From Tubulanus polymorphus (Eukaryota; Nemertea; Palaeonemertea; Tubulaniformes; Tubulanidae), in the NCBI RefSeq assembly GCF_964204645.1, contig NC_134031.1:10888501-10952500 (forward strand): a stretch of 64,000 nt of DNA, written 5' to 3'. The position numbers and the translations under genes are program-made. Shown here in pieces: positions 32,853 to 43,362 of this stretch. A model generated the notes under the pieces. That model was not told the origin of the DNA, searched no databases, and saw only the letters and a program-made list of their open reading frames with translations. Position 1 is the first letter of the stretch. The number at the start of each line of letters is the position of its first letter.

Positions 32853-33206
32853 CCATCTAGAAAACTACATTAGCCAATCACAGTTGAGTATTACGCTAGC
32901 CAATCACAGTTGAGTATTTCCAGCCAATCACAGTTGAGTATTTTACTATTAATCTATCCAATCACAGTTGAGTATTTCCAACCAATCACAGTTGAGTATT
33001 TTACTATTAATCTATCCAATCACAGTTGAGTATTACTCTATCCAATCACAGTTGAGTATTCCCTATTACACTAGCCAATCACAAGCCTCATAATTTACAA
33101 GTCTCAACACGCAGCTGGGTTTTCCCCACTGTTGAGTAGTATAAATAGGTGGGACTCACACGCGGTAGGACTCATACGTGGCGGCGGGACGCGTTGAGAG
33201 GTAAGT
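32853..33206 (+). promoter_or_regulatory. Left TIR promoter of C
   Basis: Seven CCAATCACAGTTGAGTATT repeats and one partial (about 32873-33080), TATAAATA at 33140-33147, GTAAGT at 33201-33206 and ATG at 33210. Expected to drive the left gene block. The same array, inverted, lies in the right TIR. Confidence 0.72.
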
Positions 33207-33209
33207 GTT

Positions 33210-33479
33210 ATGTTCAATTTTAATAAAAAATATAGTATTAAAATGGAAGCAAATAAGTACTACTGTCCAACATGTAATATCGATATAGATAAATCCCAAA
33301 AAGCAAGACACAATAAAACTAAAACACATTTAGAGAATAAATTGAAACTAGAATATTCACAGTTATATTCAGAACAGTTAACAAAGGGAAAGAAATTTAT
33401 TGAATTATGGAATAATGATCCAAATAATGAACAATACGTTGAGGATCCGATGTTTATACTAGAACATGATTCTATTTGA
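33210..33479 (+). CDS. Chimeric zinc-finger/HNH-tail ORF (copy in C)
   Basis: Same 89 residues as 5945-6214: polymerase finger from the TIR fused after KLKLEY to a copy of the HNH-protein tail. Ends in EHDSI. Its downstream spacer (33480-33605) contains CACAGCTGTTACAGCTGTTAC repeats. Confidence 0.6.
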   Translation: MFNFNKKYSIKMEANKYYCPTCNIDIDKSQKARHNKTKTHLENKLKLEYSQLYSEQLTKGKKFIELWNNDPNNEQYVEDPMFILEHDSI

Positions 33480-33605
33480 GCCTATATACATTCCATGTAA
33501 AGAGCTATGGAATTAATCTATAAATTCACAGCTGTTACAGCTGTTACTATGACGCTGAGATATTATAAAATGTTAACCAATTTAGTAAAAAAATACGTAT
33601 AATAA

Positions 33606-34278
33606 ATGGAACCAGAACAACCACAAACTATCAATATTACAAATAACACTGGCGTTATAAACATATATTACAAGAAGTGTTCTAAATGTGAATTAAATAA
33701 ATCATTAACAGAATTTAGTAAGCGTAAGATTAGCAAAGATGGTTTTCAATATTACTGTAAAACTTGCATTAAACTATATACCAAACAATATCGAGAAGAT
33801 AATAGAGAATCTTATAATGATTATGACAGAATATATGAGAGAAAGATATCAAACAGATCTTAATTTTAGATTGAAACAATGTTTACGGTCTAGATTAACA
33901 CAATTATTTAACAAAGAAACATATTCAGAAACACTATCTAATTTATTGGGTTGTTCAGATGAATTTCTCAAATCATGGATTATATTTCAATTCGATGATA
34001 AAATGAATATAGATAATTATGGGGATTATTACCATATTGATCACGTGTTACCAATATCTAAATTTAACATGAATGATGAATACAATAAAAAACTTATTTG
34101 GGGTTGGAAAAATTTAAGGCCTTTAGAAAAGAAAGAAAATCAAACCAAATCTAATAAACTAGATTTACAGTTATATTTAGAACAGTTAACAAAAGCAAAG
34201 AAATTTATTGATCAATGGAATAATAATCCAAATAATGAACAATACGTTGAGGAATTTGATATCAAGGATCCGAAATGA
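33606..34278 (+). pseudogene. HNH endonuclease-like protein, 2-bp deletion
   Basis: Second copy of 6341-7015. Loss of two bases in GATTATATGAC (to GATTATGAC, near 33823) shifts the frame after the zinc finger. The HNH core (YHIDHVLPISKF...NLRPLEKKENQ) is open from about 33814 in the other frame. Confidence 0.8.
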
Positions 34279-34582
34279 CTTATCTGGACAGTTATAGTTA
34301 CTGCTCCTAATAGATAGACAATAGTAGTGAGATATCAAATAGAATTTAAATAAAATATAATAAAAAAAACAATAACTTCAACTAGCTAGTGAATTCTATT
34401 ATATTTTTAATATTTTCTTTTCAAAAAGAGAATACTTTATATTTTGAATAGATCCGAATAGAAATTCTTTAAATTCAAATAGCTAGTATCAGTAGTCAAT
34501 ACTAGAATTCTTTAGCTTTAACTAGCTAGTATCATTTGAAGAATACTTATAATATTTTTTTTGCTTTTTTTCTCTAATATAA

Positions 34583-35185
34583 ATGTCAAAGAAATCTAAT
34601 AAGAATAGTATTGATATTGAAAAAACATTAGATGATTTAGGTATTAGTGATAATAAAGATACAGTTGTTTCTAATTCTATTCAAGTTAATAACAATATAG
34701 ATTATGAATACTATTTATATTGTAAGCATCATCTTGAATTATTAATTGCTGGCGGGAAATCTAAGGACTTCTTAGGAAAAATAATAACTTTTCAAGAACT
34801 AGACTCTATGAAACCCGATAAAGTAATAAAATATTTTAAGATTTATGAAGAGGCAAGATTAGCTAGAATAAACGACTCTATAAGTGATGGTATTGTCAAA
34901 TGTTATTCTAAGTTATGTAACCAGTTAATACCAATTGATGATGAAAATAAATTATATAATGATTTGAAAAATGACTATTTAGTTATGACTGAATTACAAA
35001 AATGGGTCGGTTATGCTTCATTCCAATTAGGATCGGTTATGACATTAATTTCTACTGGAGTTATAACATTTTCGAACATCAAACCTATGGAATATAAATC
35101 AGGTAAGAACGAAACAGATATACTACAACAAAACGTCGAAACAGAAAATGAATCAGAACAAAAATTAACTAAAATAAATGAGTGA
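34583..35185 (+). CDS. Conserved Polinton protein of unknown function (200 aa)
   Basis: Identical in sequence and context to 7320-7922. Preceded by the long T-run and ATATAAATG; overlaps the next gene by 8 bp. Confidence 0.7.
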   Translation: MSKKSNKNSIDIEKTLDDLGISDNKDTVVSNSIQVNNNIDYEYYLYCKHHLELLIAGGKSKDFLGKIITFQELDSMKPDKVIKYFKIYEEARLARINDSISDGIVKCYSKLCNQLIPIDDENKLYNDLKNDYLVMTELQKWVGYASFQLGSVMTLISTGVITFSNIKPMEYKSGKNETDILQQNVETENESEQKLTKINE

Positions 35186-35561
35186 TGGAGTTAAGAAAAA
35201 GGCTAGATCCGAGAAACAAATTAAATGGGCAAGAGAATTAGGTAAAAGATCATCAGAATTAAAAAAAGCTAAGAAAAAGAAATTAACTGATATAAATGAA
35301 TCAGAGACTTTATCTGATGGTGCCGTACGGCACCCACATGGTGGTATTGATTCAAATAATAATCCATCTAATTCTTCTAATGCTGGAAGTAATTATAAAT
35401 TATATATTACAATTGGATTAGTAACAGTTATTATATTATCCGGCGTAATATATAAATCAAAATTCAAATCTGATGATAAAGATGATTCCAATGACAATAA
35501 ACCTATCATACCCGAAAATAAGTCAAATGAAAATAAATCTAAAATATTATTAATGGATTAA
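35178..35561 (+). CDS. Small basic single-pass membrane protein
   Basis: Same as 7915-8298, including the palindromic insertion GGTGCCGTACGGCACC near 35320. Three bp before the integrase start. Confidence 0.7.
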   Translation: MSDGVKKKARSEKQIKWARELGKRSSELKKAKKKKLTDINESETLSDGAVRHPHGGIDSNNNPSNSSNAGSNYKLYITIGLVTVIILSGVIYKSKFKSDDKDDSNDNKPIIPENKSNENKSKILLMD

Positions 35562-35564
35562 AAT

Positions 35565-36648
35565 ATGATGAAAAAAGAACAATATTTGAGAGATTTATAT
35601 TATAACCCAGAAAGTGAAGTTTCATATTCAAGTGTTTCAGAATTATGGAATAAAATTAAATCTGATAAAGAAAAAATAAAATATAGTGAATTAAAATCAT
35701 GGTTACAAAATCAACCAACATATCAAATCCACAAGAAAATGGATAAAAAATATTTAACAAGAAAAGTTATGGTTTCATATATTGACCAACAATGGCAAGC
35801 TGATTTAATTGATATGAAAAACTTAGAAGAATATAACAAAGAATATTTTTGGATACTAAATGTTATAGATATATTCAGTAGATACGCATGGAGTATCCCG
35901 ATTAAAAATAAAACTGGTATAGAAGTTACAAATTCTTTCAAATTAATATTTAAAGAAACTATCCCAGATAAAATACAATTTGATGAAGGTAAAGAATTTT
36001 ATAACAAACATTTTAAAAAACTATTATCTGATAACGATGTAGAATATTTTTCAACACATTCAGATAAAAAAGCATCCGTTATAGAAAGATTTAATAAAAC
36101 ATTGAAAACTAGAATGTGGAACCACTGCTAATGAAACATATAAATATATCAATGTGTTAGATGATTTAGTTAAAGGTTATAATAATTCTAAACATAGTTC
36201 TATAAATATGAAACCTATACAAGCTAGAAAAGAAGAAAATTCAGAAATAGTTTGGAATAATTTATATGGAGCATTTGTTACACATGATTTTGGAGAACCT
36301 AAATTTAAAATAGGACAACATGTTAGAATTTCTAAATATCGAAAAACATTTTATAAAGGTTATACCCCAAATTTTACTGAAGAAATATTCAAGATTAAAA
36401 AGATAATATTAACTAAATCATTTGTTTATAAACTAGAAGATCTAAAAGATGAAGAAATATTAGGTTATTTCTATGAACAAGAATTATCATTAGTACCAAA
36501 TCCAGATGAAATAGAATACAAAATAGAAAAGGTATTGAAAACAAAAACTCTTAAAGGAAAAAAGTATTCTTTGGTGAAATATAAAGGATATGATGATAAA
36601 TTTAATGAATGGATTTTATCTAGTAAAATTAAAAGAATAAATGAATAA
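35565..36648 (+). pseudogene. Polinton C integrase with chromodomain, frameshifted
   Basis: Frames 35565-36131 (rve core) and 36154-36648 (C-terminal region with chromodomain) are separated by the same short deletion at GTGGAACCAC. Minor substitutions relative to C' (EYFWIL, KETIPD, KKASVIERF). The catalytic acids are retained, so only the frame is lost. Confidence 0.9.
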
Positions 36649-37256
36649 AGATTTATTTATATTTGAACCACATAATATGTTAGTTACTGGAGTTACAAAT
36701 TGTGGTAAAACACACTTCATATTAGACTTGTTAGAAACTATTTATAAGAATCATTTTGATAATATAATATTATTCTGTCCTACTTATGAAATGAATAAAA
36801 CATATAATAGAGACATAGTTAAGGAAGATAAAAAAGTTTATTATATTAGATCCTAAAACAGTAAAAGAAAATTTAGATAATTGTATAAAAATTGCATTAG
36901 ATATTTATAAAGGATCTAATACATTATTTATTATTGATGATTGCGCAAATTTACATGATTCAAAAGTTAGAGAAAGTGAGTTATGTTATTTAGCTTTCTC
37001 TGGTAGACATTTTGGGATAACAACATGGGTTTTAAATCAGAAATATAATTCAATTGTGAAAGACTTTAGGGAGAATATAAGATTTCTAGTTTTATTCTAC
37101 AACAAACATAGAAAATCTATGCAACAATCATTGGAAGAAAATCAAATTATACCTACTGAATTACATGATGAATATATGAATAAATTAAAAAATAATAAAG
37201 GTTCCAAATTACTTATGAGATTACAATTTCCATATGAATATAAATTTATAAAATAA
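36641..37256 (+). pseudogene. Packaging ATPase of Polinton C, frameshifted
   Basis: Walker A GVTNCGKT in the first frame (36641-36856); Walker B LFIIDD and the C-terminal part in the next frame to 37256. Break at AAGGAAGATAAAAAAG, where D has a shorter run. 616 bp instead of a multiple of three. Confidence 0.86.
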
Positions 37257-37654
37257 AATCCTAATTCAAAATATTATAGAATTCACTGTATACTAATGGA
37301 TGAGTGGATGAATTGGATGAATTGGATGAATTGGATGAGTGGATGAATGGATGAGTGTAATAATATATATATTTTACTTTTTAACACATAAATTGGAAGA
37401 ATAGTATGAGTATAAATATAATATTTATATTCTTTATTAAATTTAACACAATATATATATATTATTAAAATAATATTTAAATATAGTATAAAATTGATAA
37501 AATAACTTCAAATCAAACTCTTACTGTTTAAAAAATAAAAAACATATGTAAATTATATATTATTACACTCTTCCACTCTTCCACTCTTCCAACTCATCCA
37601 ACTCATCCAACTCATCCATTCATCCATCAATATACAGTGAATTCTATAATCTTT
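37257..37654. repeat. Convergent inverted repeat of Polinton C
   Basis: Arms about 37273-37377 and 37548-37651. The left arm has GGATGAATT repeats and the right arm the inverse with CTCTTCCA/CTCATCCA units, and each begins ATAGAATTCACTGTATA. It separates the two transcription blocks. Confidence 0.82.
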
Positions 37655-38686
37655 TTAATTTTCATTTTCATATTTTTCTTTAAGCTTATTGTATTCTAAA
37701 TATATATCCCTTTGCATTTTCTTTGGTATAATTCCTAAATAATTCTCGAGTTTATATTTCCTGAATGTTTCTCTTGAAAATATTTTTGGAATATAATTTT
37801 CGATTTCAGTTTTAGATGGATGTTTATTTAAAAATTCTCTAAAATCATCATATTTAAGTTCAAATAAGTTCATTGCATAAGTAACATTTGGTTTAAAGTT
37901 ATCTAACTTTTTCAATATGGTAACTATATCATTACTCAATAAATAATCTATAAATGTTTTTCTATACCACCGATAATCTAATATATTCTTATTATTAAAT
38001 TTTGGATTTATAACTGTTGGATTTTCTATTACATTATCTGTACCAATATGTTTAATTGAGTATTTATGATTCAATTGTTTATCATATATTACATATTCTT
38101 TACATTTTTCACACCAAGATTTAAATACTTGTATTGCATGGGCTGAATCATTTCCACCTTTTGTTTTTAATTTATAATGTTTTGCCCAATTAGCCTTTGT
38201 TATACATTCATTACAGAAGGCACAATAATTCTGATCCTCTTTGCATTTATCTTTATATATATTGGCATATGTTTTTACTAATTGTAAAATATGTTCATCT
38301 TTTTTGATGTGTAATAAATAATCATTATAATTATCAAAATCTTCTTCACAATACATACATCTAATGTTATCTTTTGGTTGAACATTTGATTTTTCTATTT
38401 TAGGTTCAATATTATATTCTATTTTTGTTTCAATCTTATCATCATTCGATGTAGAAGGTATAACATTATCTTCTATTTTATATTCAATATCATTCTTATC
38501 TTCTATTTTAGGTTCAATATTATCTTCTATTTTTGTTTCAATATTCTTATCTATTTTACTTATTCTATATTTGAATTGATTAAAGTAATCTCCAAAATAC
38601 TTACTGTATTCATCATAAGGTAATATTTAATATATATCTGATATCATTTCACTTGGAGATTGTATTTCATATATTCCACCTTCCAT
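37655..38686 (-). pseudogene. Zinc-finger protein of Polinton C, early stop
   Basis: Same gene as 10392-11423, but one substitution near 38627 makes a TAA about 20 codons after the start. The open part from an internal Met (37655-38356) keeps the three fingers. Confidence 0.8.
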
Positions 38687-38718
38687 TTAATATAAGATTT
38701 TTTATTAAAGTTAAAATT

Positions 38719-39966
38719 TTAATACATAACACTATCTAATTGTGAATTTACAATATTTAATTGCGCGTCAGATATAATATAAATGTGCATTTTAAAATTT
38801 TTGATTCCTTTTTTCTTTGTTATGAATAATTGTATTCCATCTTTTGTATTTTGTAGTTTTTTCCCAGAACCATGTAATGAATTATCTTCAGTTGTTCTAA
38901 AATCTAACCATAATGCATATTTATTACCGGTATAATAATCAATTTGATTAATGTTACAATTTTCAAATGATTTCACTTTTTCATTCATAAAATGTTTTTT
39001 AATTTCTACCCATTGATCAATCATTCTCATTCCTTGACAGAATATTTTATTCGCTATTCCTTCGATAGTTATTTCTACTTTTGTTATTTCGGGATTATAA
39101 TAATTATCAACATTTATTGCACCATTAGTATACGTTCCAATGGTAAAAAATATTAATATACCTTTAATAGATCTTCTAGGAAAGTTAATATTCTCATTAA
39201 TTATTTCATCATTTGCATTAATAGTTACAGTTTTAAATTTATCAATATAATCATATAATAATGAAAACCCTTGATTATATTTAGTTTGAATTATACTTGA
39301 AATATTTTCATCAGTTACTGTATCATATTCTAAACATATATTCGATAATTTATAACTCATATCTTTAACAACACTAGATAATACAATTTCATTTACAGGA
39401 GCAAGTGTTATCTCAAATATAATATCTTCTTGAATTGCGTATTTATATAAAGGTGCATTATTATTTATCAATTCAAAGTCTAATGGAATTTTATATTTGC
39501 TTCCATATATACTTTTTATCAATTTATCTACATCATTTGTTAATATTGCGCTATTAGCTTCTGATCTTAATTTATTTTGGTTTTCTGATTGAATTCCTTG
39601 AAATATCATATTATTTCTATTTTCTTTAGTTAACCATAAATCTTTATAATGCATAAATAAATTATAATCATCTAATGAGAAAACTGTTTCTGGACCAATC
39701 TTTATTGTTAACTTTTTAATCAAATATCTTCCAACATTATCAACAACATAATTATTATTATTACCGATTACTTTTATATCAGCTGATAAATAAATACTAT
39801 TTGGAACATAAAAAGTATTTTGTGTTAATCTAGGAATTCTAACATATAAAGTTTCATCGGGATTAATATTTGAAGGGTTATGAGTAATTATATGATGTGA
39901 TCTTTCTGCTTTAATAGCATTAGATATTCTATGATTCTTCGAAGGACTTATATAACTCCCACTCAT
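38719..39966 (-). CDS. MCP: Major capsid protein (double jelly-roll), Polinton C
   Basis: 415 residues, identical to 11456-12703. Landmarks as there: IPRLTQNTFYVPNS, KIGPETVFSLDDYNLFMHYK, IPLDFELINNNAPLYKY. Expected to form pseudo-hexameric trimers of the shell. Gap to the coiled-coil gene is 44 bp and contains ATTTTTTTGTTAAATAAATG. Confidence 0.9.
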   Translation of the reverse strand: MSGSYISPSKNHRISNAIKAERSHHIITHNPSNINPDETLYVRIPRLTQNTFYVPNSIYLSADIKVIGNNNNYVVDNVGRYLIKKLTIKIGPETVFSLDDYNLFMHYKDLWLTKENRNNMIFQGIQSENQNKLRSEANSAILTNDVDKLIKSIYGSKYKIPLDFELINNNAPLYKYAIQEDIIFEITLAPVNEIVLSSVVKDMSYKLSNICLEYDTVTDENISSIIQTKYNQGFSLLYDYIDKFKTVTINANDEIINENINFPRRSIKGILIFFTIGTYTNGAINVDNYYNPEITKVEITIEGIANKIFCQGMRMIDQWVEIKKHFMNEKVKSFENCNINQIDYYTGNKYALWLDFRTTEDNSLHGSGKKLQNTKDGIQLFITKKKGIKNFKMHIYIISDAQLNIVNSQLDSVMY

Positions 39967-40010
39967 TTATTTAACAAAAAAATTAATTATTTATTTTTTG
40001 ATATCATGGT
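39967..40010 (-). promoter_or_regulatory. Late-type gene-start motif before MCP
   Basis: Reads TTTTTTTGTTAAATAAATG up to the ATG. Typical member of a set found ahead of most right-block genes. Confidence 0.5.
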
Positions 40011-41486
40011 TTACTTGATATTTTTTGATATCATATTCACTAACCCAAAAATAATTGCACTTACAACTGTAATTAAAAATAAAATAATATGTTCAGCAGC
40101 AAAGTTAAGAATATTACCTGCAGATTTCAATATAAAACCAACAATTGAAGCAATAACTCCTGGTAAAGCTGCAGCAGATTTTTTAGATAGTTCCCATAAA
40201 TATTTTGCTAATTTCTTTAAACCATCTTTAACTTTATCTTGTATAGAATTATTACCTGGAGGTTTATCTGGTTTATTGGGAGTAGGTGTAGATTTCAAAG
40301 CATTTGATATTGCTAAACCAATTGTTGTAAATAACATAGTTACAGCTGTTAGAATTGAAAGAATTGTTATTCCTTCTAATTTAAATAATAACTTTATTCT
40401 GTCTTTTAATGATATTTCAGAATTTGGTTTAATCAACAAATCTTTAAAAATAACTTTTAATCTATTTATATTATAATCATATGATTTTAATAATAATTTA
40501 ATTTCTTCTTTTTGTAATTCTATGTTATATTCTAAATCATCAATTTCTTTTTCTAAATATGCATTTCTTTTTTTAAATTCAATTTCTTCAATAACTTTAT
40601 TATCTCTATCTAATTTTAATTGTTCTATTTCTTTATTTTTATCAGTTCTTTCTTTTTCTAAAGTTCTAATTTTAAAATCTCTTATACTTTTATCATGCGC
40701 AATTTTATCAGATGCAAGTCTTATACTAATAATTTCTCTAATTGCTTTATCAGAAAATATATCTAAATCTTCTAATTCTTGATCTGTTGCATCAAGTAAC
40801 CCATTCGGTAAAAGTTTTTCAATTGGAACTTTATTTGATTTAAGTTTACTAGTTTTGGAAGTTATATTCTGTTCAGAAGTTGTTTCTGTTTCTAAATTAT
40901 TATCGATTGTTTCAAATAATTCATTAATTCTTTGTTTAAATACTCTTTCATTTTTAATAATTTCTTCTTGTGTTACATCTTCTGGTTCATTACTATTTCT
41001 TATTCTTTTAATTCTAGATAGGTCTAACTTAAGCAAAGTTGATTCTGCTAATATTTTTTCTTGTTTTTTATAAGAGATATCAATATAATAATCATCTTTC
41101 AAACGATAATAATATTCACCATCTAAAAACTTTAATTCTTGTACTAAAAGTCTAGCGCCTCTGGTATTGATATTATATCCAGATTTTTCAAATATAGGTT
41201 TGAAATTATAAATATATTCATTATATTTTTAATTTTGTTTTACTAAATCTGGATTTTCATTTTCAGGATTTATTCTCGATCTAGTTCTTCTATCAAATTC
41301 ATCTGTTGATTGACCTTTAGAACCACTATCTGCTAAATTAGAATTATATGCTGATTCATCATCATTATCAATATTAGTTTCATTAAATTAGTTTCATTTA
41401 TTAGGTTGTGGTTCATCATCAATATATCCTTCATTATTATTTCCCATTTCTCCCATTTCATAATCTTCTCCACCTTCTACATCCAT
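40011..41486 (-). pseudogene. Coiled-coil/membrane virion-type protein, in-frame stops
   Basis: Second copy of 12748-14223. Stops lie shortly after the start (near 41393-41400) and near 41230; open from about 41102 on. C-terminal hydrophobic region with LPGVIASIVGFILKSAGN. The stops are shared by both copies. Confidence 0.62.
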
Positions 41487-41502
41487 TTACATAATAAAAA
41501 AA

Positions 41503-42891
41503 TTAAAATTTAAAATATAATATTCCTCCGATTACAATTCCTATACAAGTTATAGCTAATTTAGTATTTTCATGGGATTTATTATCATCATTTAGTTTAA
41601 TTATATCATGTTGAATTTTATCAGTTTTTATATCTTCTGATGTATTGTAATCTTTTATTTTAGAATCATTAACCAATTTAATATTCTCAGTTTTAGTTTC
41701 AGTTGATTGAATGTGTTTTTTATTTTTTTCACCTTCCATTAATTTTGGAGCAGTAATAATCTTTTTATTTATATCATTCAATCCAAATGAATTATTTATT
41801 GTTGCAGTTTTAATTAGATTATTATAACCAATTATGTTTCCCATCTTTAGTACTAAATCATTAGAAATAATTAATAGATTAGGGCCTATACAATAATTAA
41901 GTCTTACATGAGATTTATCTAAATAATTTTGATATCTTATAATGTTTTCTGGAATCGATCTATTTTTATCATTATGTATGGAATCTTCAAATAAAACTTT
42001 AAATTGTTTTTGTGTATCGAATGATGTATTCAAATTTCCAATTATTGGTGATCTTGTTTCAACTTGTGATCCTAGAATACAAATCAAATAAGTTCTAATA
42101 GATTGATTTATTCTTTCTATACCTGATTTAGTAAAACCTTCACTATTTTCTAAAATAAAATATACCCAACCATTATTGTTTTCTTGTTTTAAATTATCAT
42201 AAAATTTTGGTAATTTATTGAAATTTAATGTTTCTAAATCCTTTGTTTCTATTTTACCATAACCTAATTTTTTATTATAGATACTATAAAAACTATTAGA
42301 TGGTATAGGAAGTGCACAATATTCTGCAATCTTTCTAGGGCAAGGAAGTGATCTTATTGTTCCAGTTTTTGTTCTAAAATCAGAATTATTTATATCTATA
42401 TTAAATTCATTACAAATTTTATAAAACTTTGATAAATTAATATTATTATCTAATTCTTTAAAATATCTAGATCCTGGTAAAGCGCACTCTAATTCATTTA
42501 ATATTATTCTGATTTGAAAGTATGTATGAAATCTAAATAAACTTTGAATTAATTTATATTTAGAATTATTCAAATGATCATTCCAACTAATTCCACATCC
42601 TGTTGTTGCACAATAAACAGCAAAATTTAATTGATTCTGCCAATACTTCATATTAGATTTTAATAACCATTGTTTTTCATCTTTCAATTTTTTAAAATTA
42701 ATTAAATATACATGAAATATATTTTCCATTTTTGCATTAAAATTATTAGTTTCAGTAACATAAATATATAAATCAATTAATGAATCTAAAACTTCATTTC
42801 TATATGTAATATCTTTATTAAAATCTATTGCTGGAATATTATATTTAATTGATTTATTATATTGGAAAGCTTTTGGAAAACTATCTACCAT
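41503..42891 (-). CDS. Conserved Polinton protein with C-terminal membrane anchor (462 aa)
   Basis: The only intact copy. The N-terminal half has LNFAVYCATTGCGISWNDHL (near residue 90) and LFRFHTYFQIRIILNELECALPG (near 117); the middle has WVYFILENSEGFTKSGIERINQSIRTYL and SPIIGNLNTSFDTQKQF; a variable charged stretch is followed by one membrane span (AITCIGIVIGGILYF) at the very end. I recall similar proteins in invertebrate Polintons but no assigned function. Probably virion-associated. Starts at TTTTTTTAATTATATAAATGG. Confidence 0.72.
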   Translation of the reverse strand: MVDSFPKAFQYNKSIKYNIPAIDFNKDITYRNEVLDSLIDLYIYVTETNNFNAKMENIFHVYLINFKKLKDEKQWLLKSNMKYWQNQLNFAVYCATTGCGISWNDHLNNSKYKLIQSLFRFHTYFQIRIILNELECALPGSRYFKELDNNINLSKFYKICNEFNIDINNSDFRTKTGTIRSLPCPRKIAEYCALPIPSNSFYSIYNKKLGYGKIETKDLETLNFNKLPKFYDNLKQENNNGWVYFILENSEGFTKSGIERINQSIRTYLICILGSQVETRSPIIGNLNTSFDTQKQFKVLFEDSIHNDKNRSIPENIIRYQNYLDKSHVRLNYCIGPNLLIISNDLVLKMGNIIGYNNLIKTATINNSFGLNDINKKIITAPKLMEGEKNKKHIQSTETKTENIKLVNDSKIKDYNTSEDIKTDKIQHDIIKLNDDNKSHENTKLAITCIGIVIGGILYFKF

Positions 42892-42908
42892 TTATATAAT
42901 TAAAAAAA
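42892..42908 (-). promoter_or_regulatory. Gene-start motif, 17-bp gap
   Basis: TAA, TTTTTTT, AATTATATAAATG between the 144- and 462-residue genes. Confidence 0.5.
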
Positions 42909-43343
42909 TTAATAATTTATTAATTCTTTTAATAATTTATCTTGTTCTTCAACTGTTATATGACCATTTAAACTTATTATATAATCTAGTGTGTTCTTTA
43001 ATTTATTAATTTCTTTTATATTAGATTTTATTTTTTCTTTATTACTTTTTATATTTAATTTTGAACTTATACCAGTTAAAACACTTGAACTTAATCCTAA
43101 TACACCAATTGATATAGCTAAAGGTGTTAATGGACTGAATATTGCTAAAAATGTTATTACAGAACTAATTGTAACCGAACCACTAATAATAAGATAATAT
43201 ATAATTTTACTTTTTAAATATTTTTTCTTTTTTATCTTTAAGTCACTTTCAAATTCTAATATTTGTTTTTCTAAATATGTTTTTAATTTAGTTTTATTTA
43301 TATCATGAGGAATAATATCAATATTATCAACTTTATCTTCCAT
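42909..43343 (-). CDS. Helical membrane protein (144 aa)
   Basis: Charged helical N-terminus (KTYLEKQILEFESDLKIKKKKYLK), a hydrophobic hairpin of about 45 residues (YLIISGSVTISSVITFLAIF and LAISIGVLGLSSSVLTGI) and a helical tail. 17 bp before the 462-residue gene. Function unknown. Confidence 0.65.
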   Translation of the reverse strand: MEDKVDNIDIIPHDINKTKLKTYLEKQILEFESDLKIKKKKYLKSKIIYYLIISGSVTISSVITFLAIFSPLTPLAISIGVLGLSSSVLTGISSKLNIKSNKEKIKSNIKEINKLKNTLDYIISLNGHITVEEQDKLLKELINY

Positions 43344-43362
43344 TTATTTAGAATAAAAATTA

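Larger units (their letters stand above)
32568..33356 (+). repeat. Left TIR of Polinton C
   Basis: About 789 bp nearly identical to the reverse complement of 49456-50244. It contains, from the outside in, the terminal palindrome, CCAAT-box array, TATA box, splice-donor-like GTAAGT and the first 49 codons of the polymerase gene. Inner boundary is at GAATAT (33351-33356). Confidence 0.95.
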
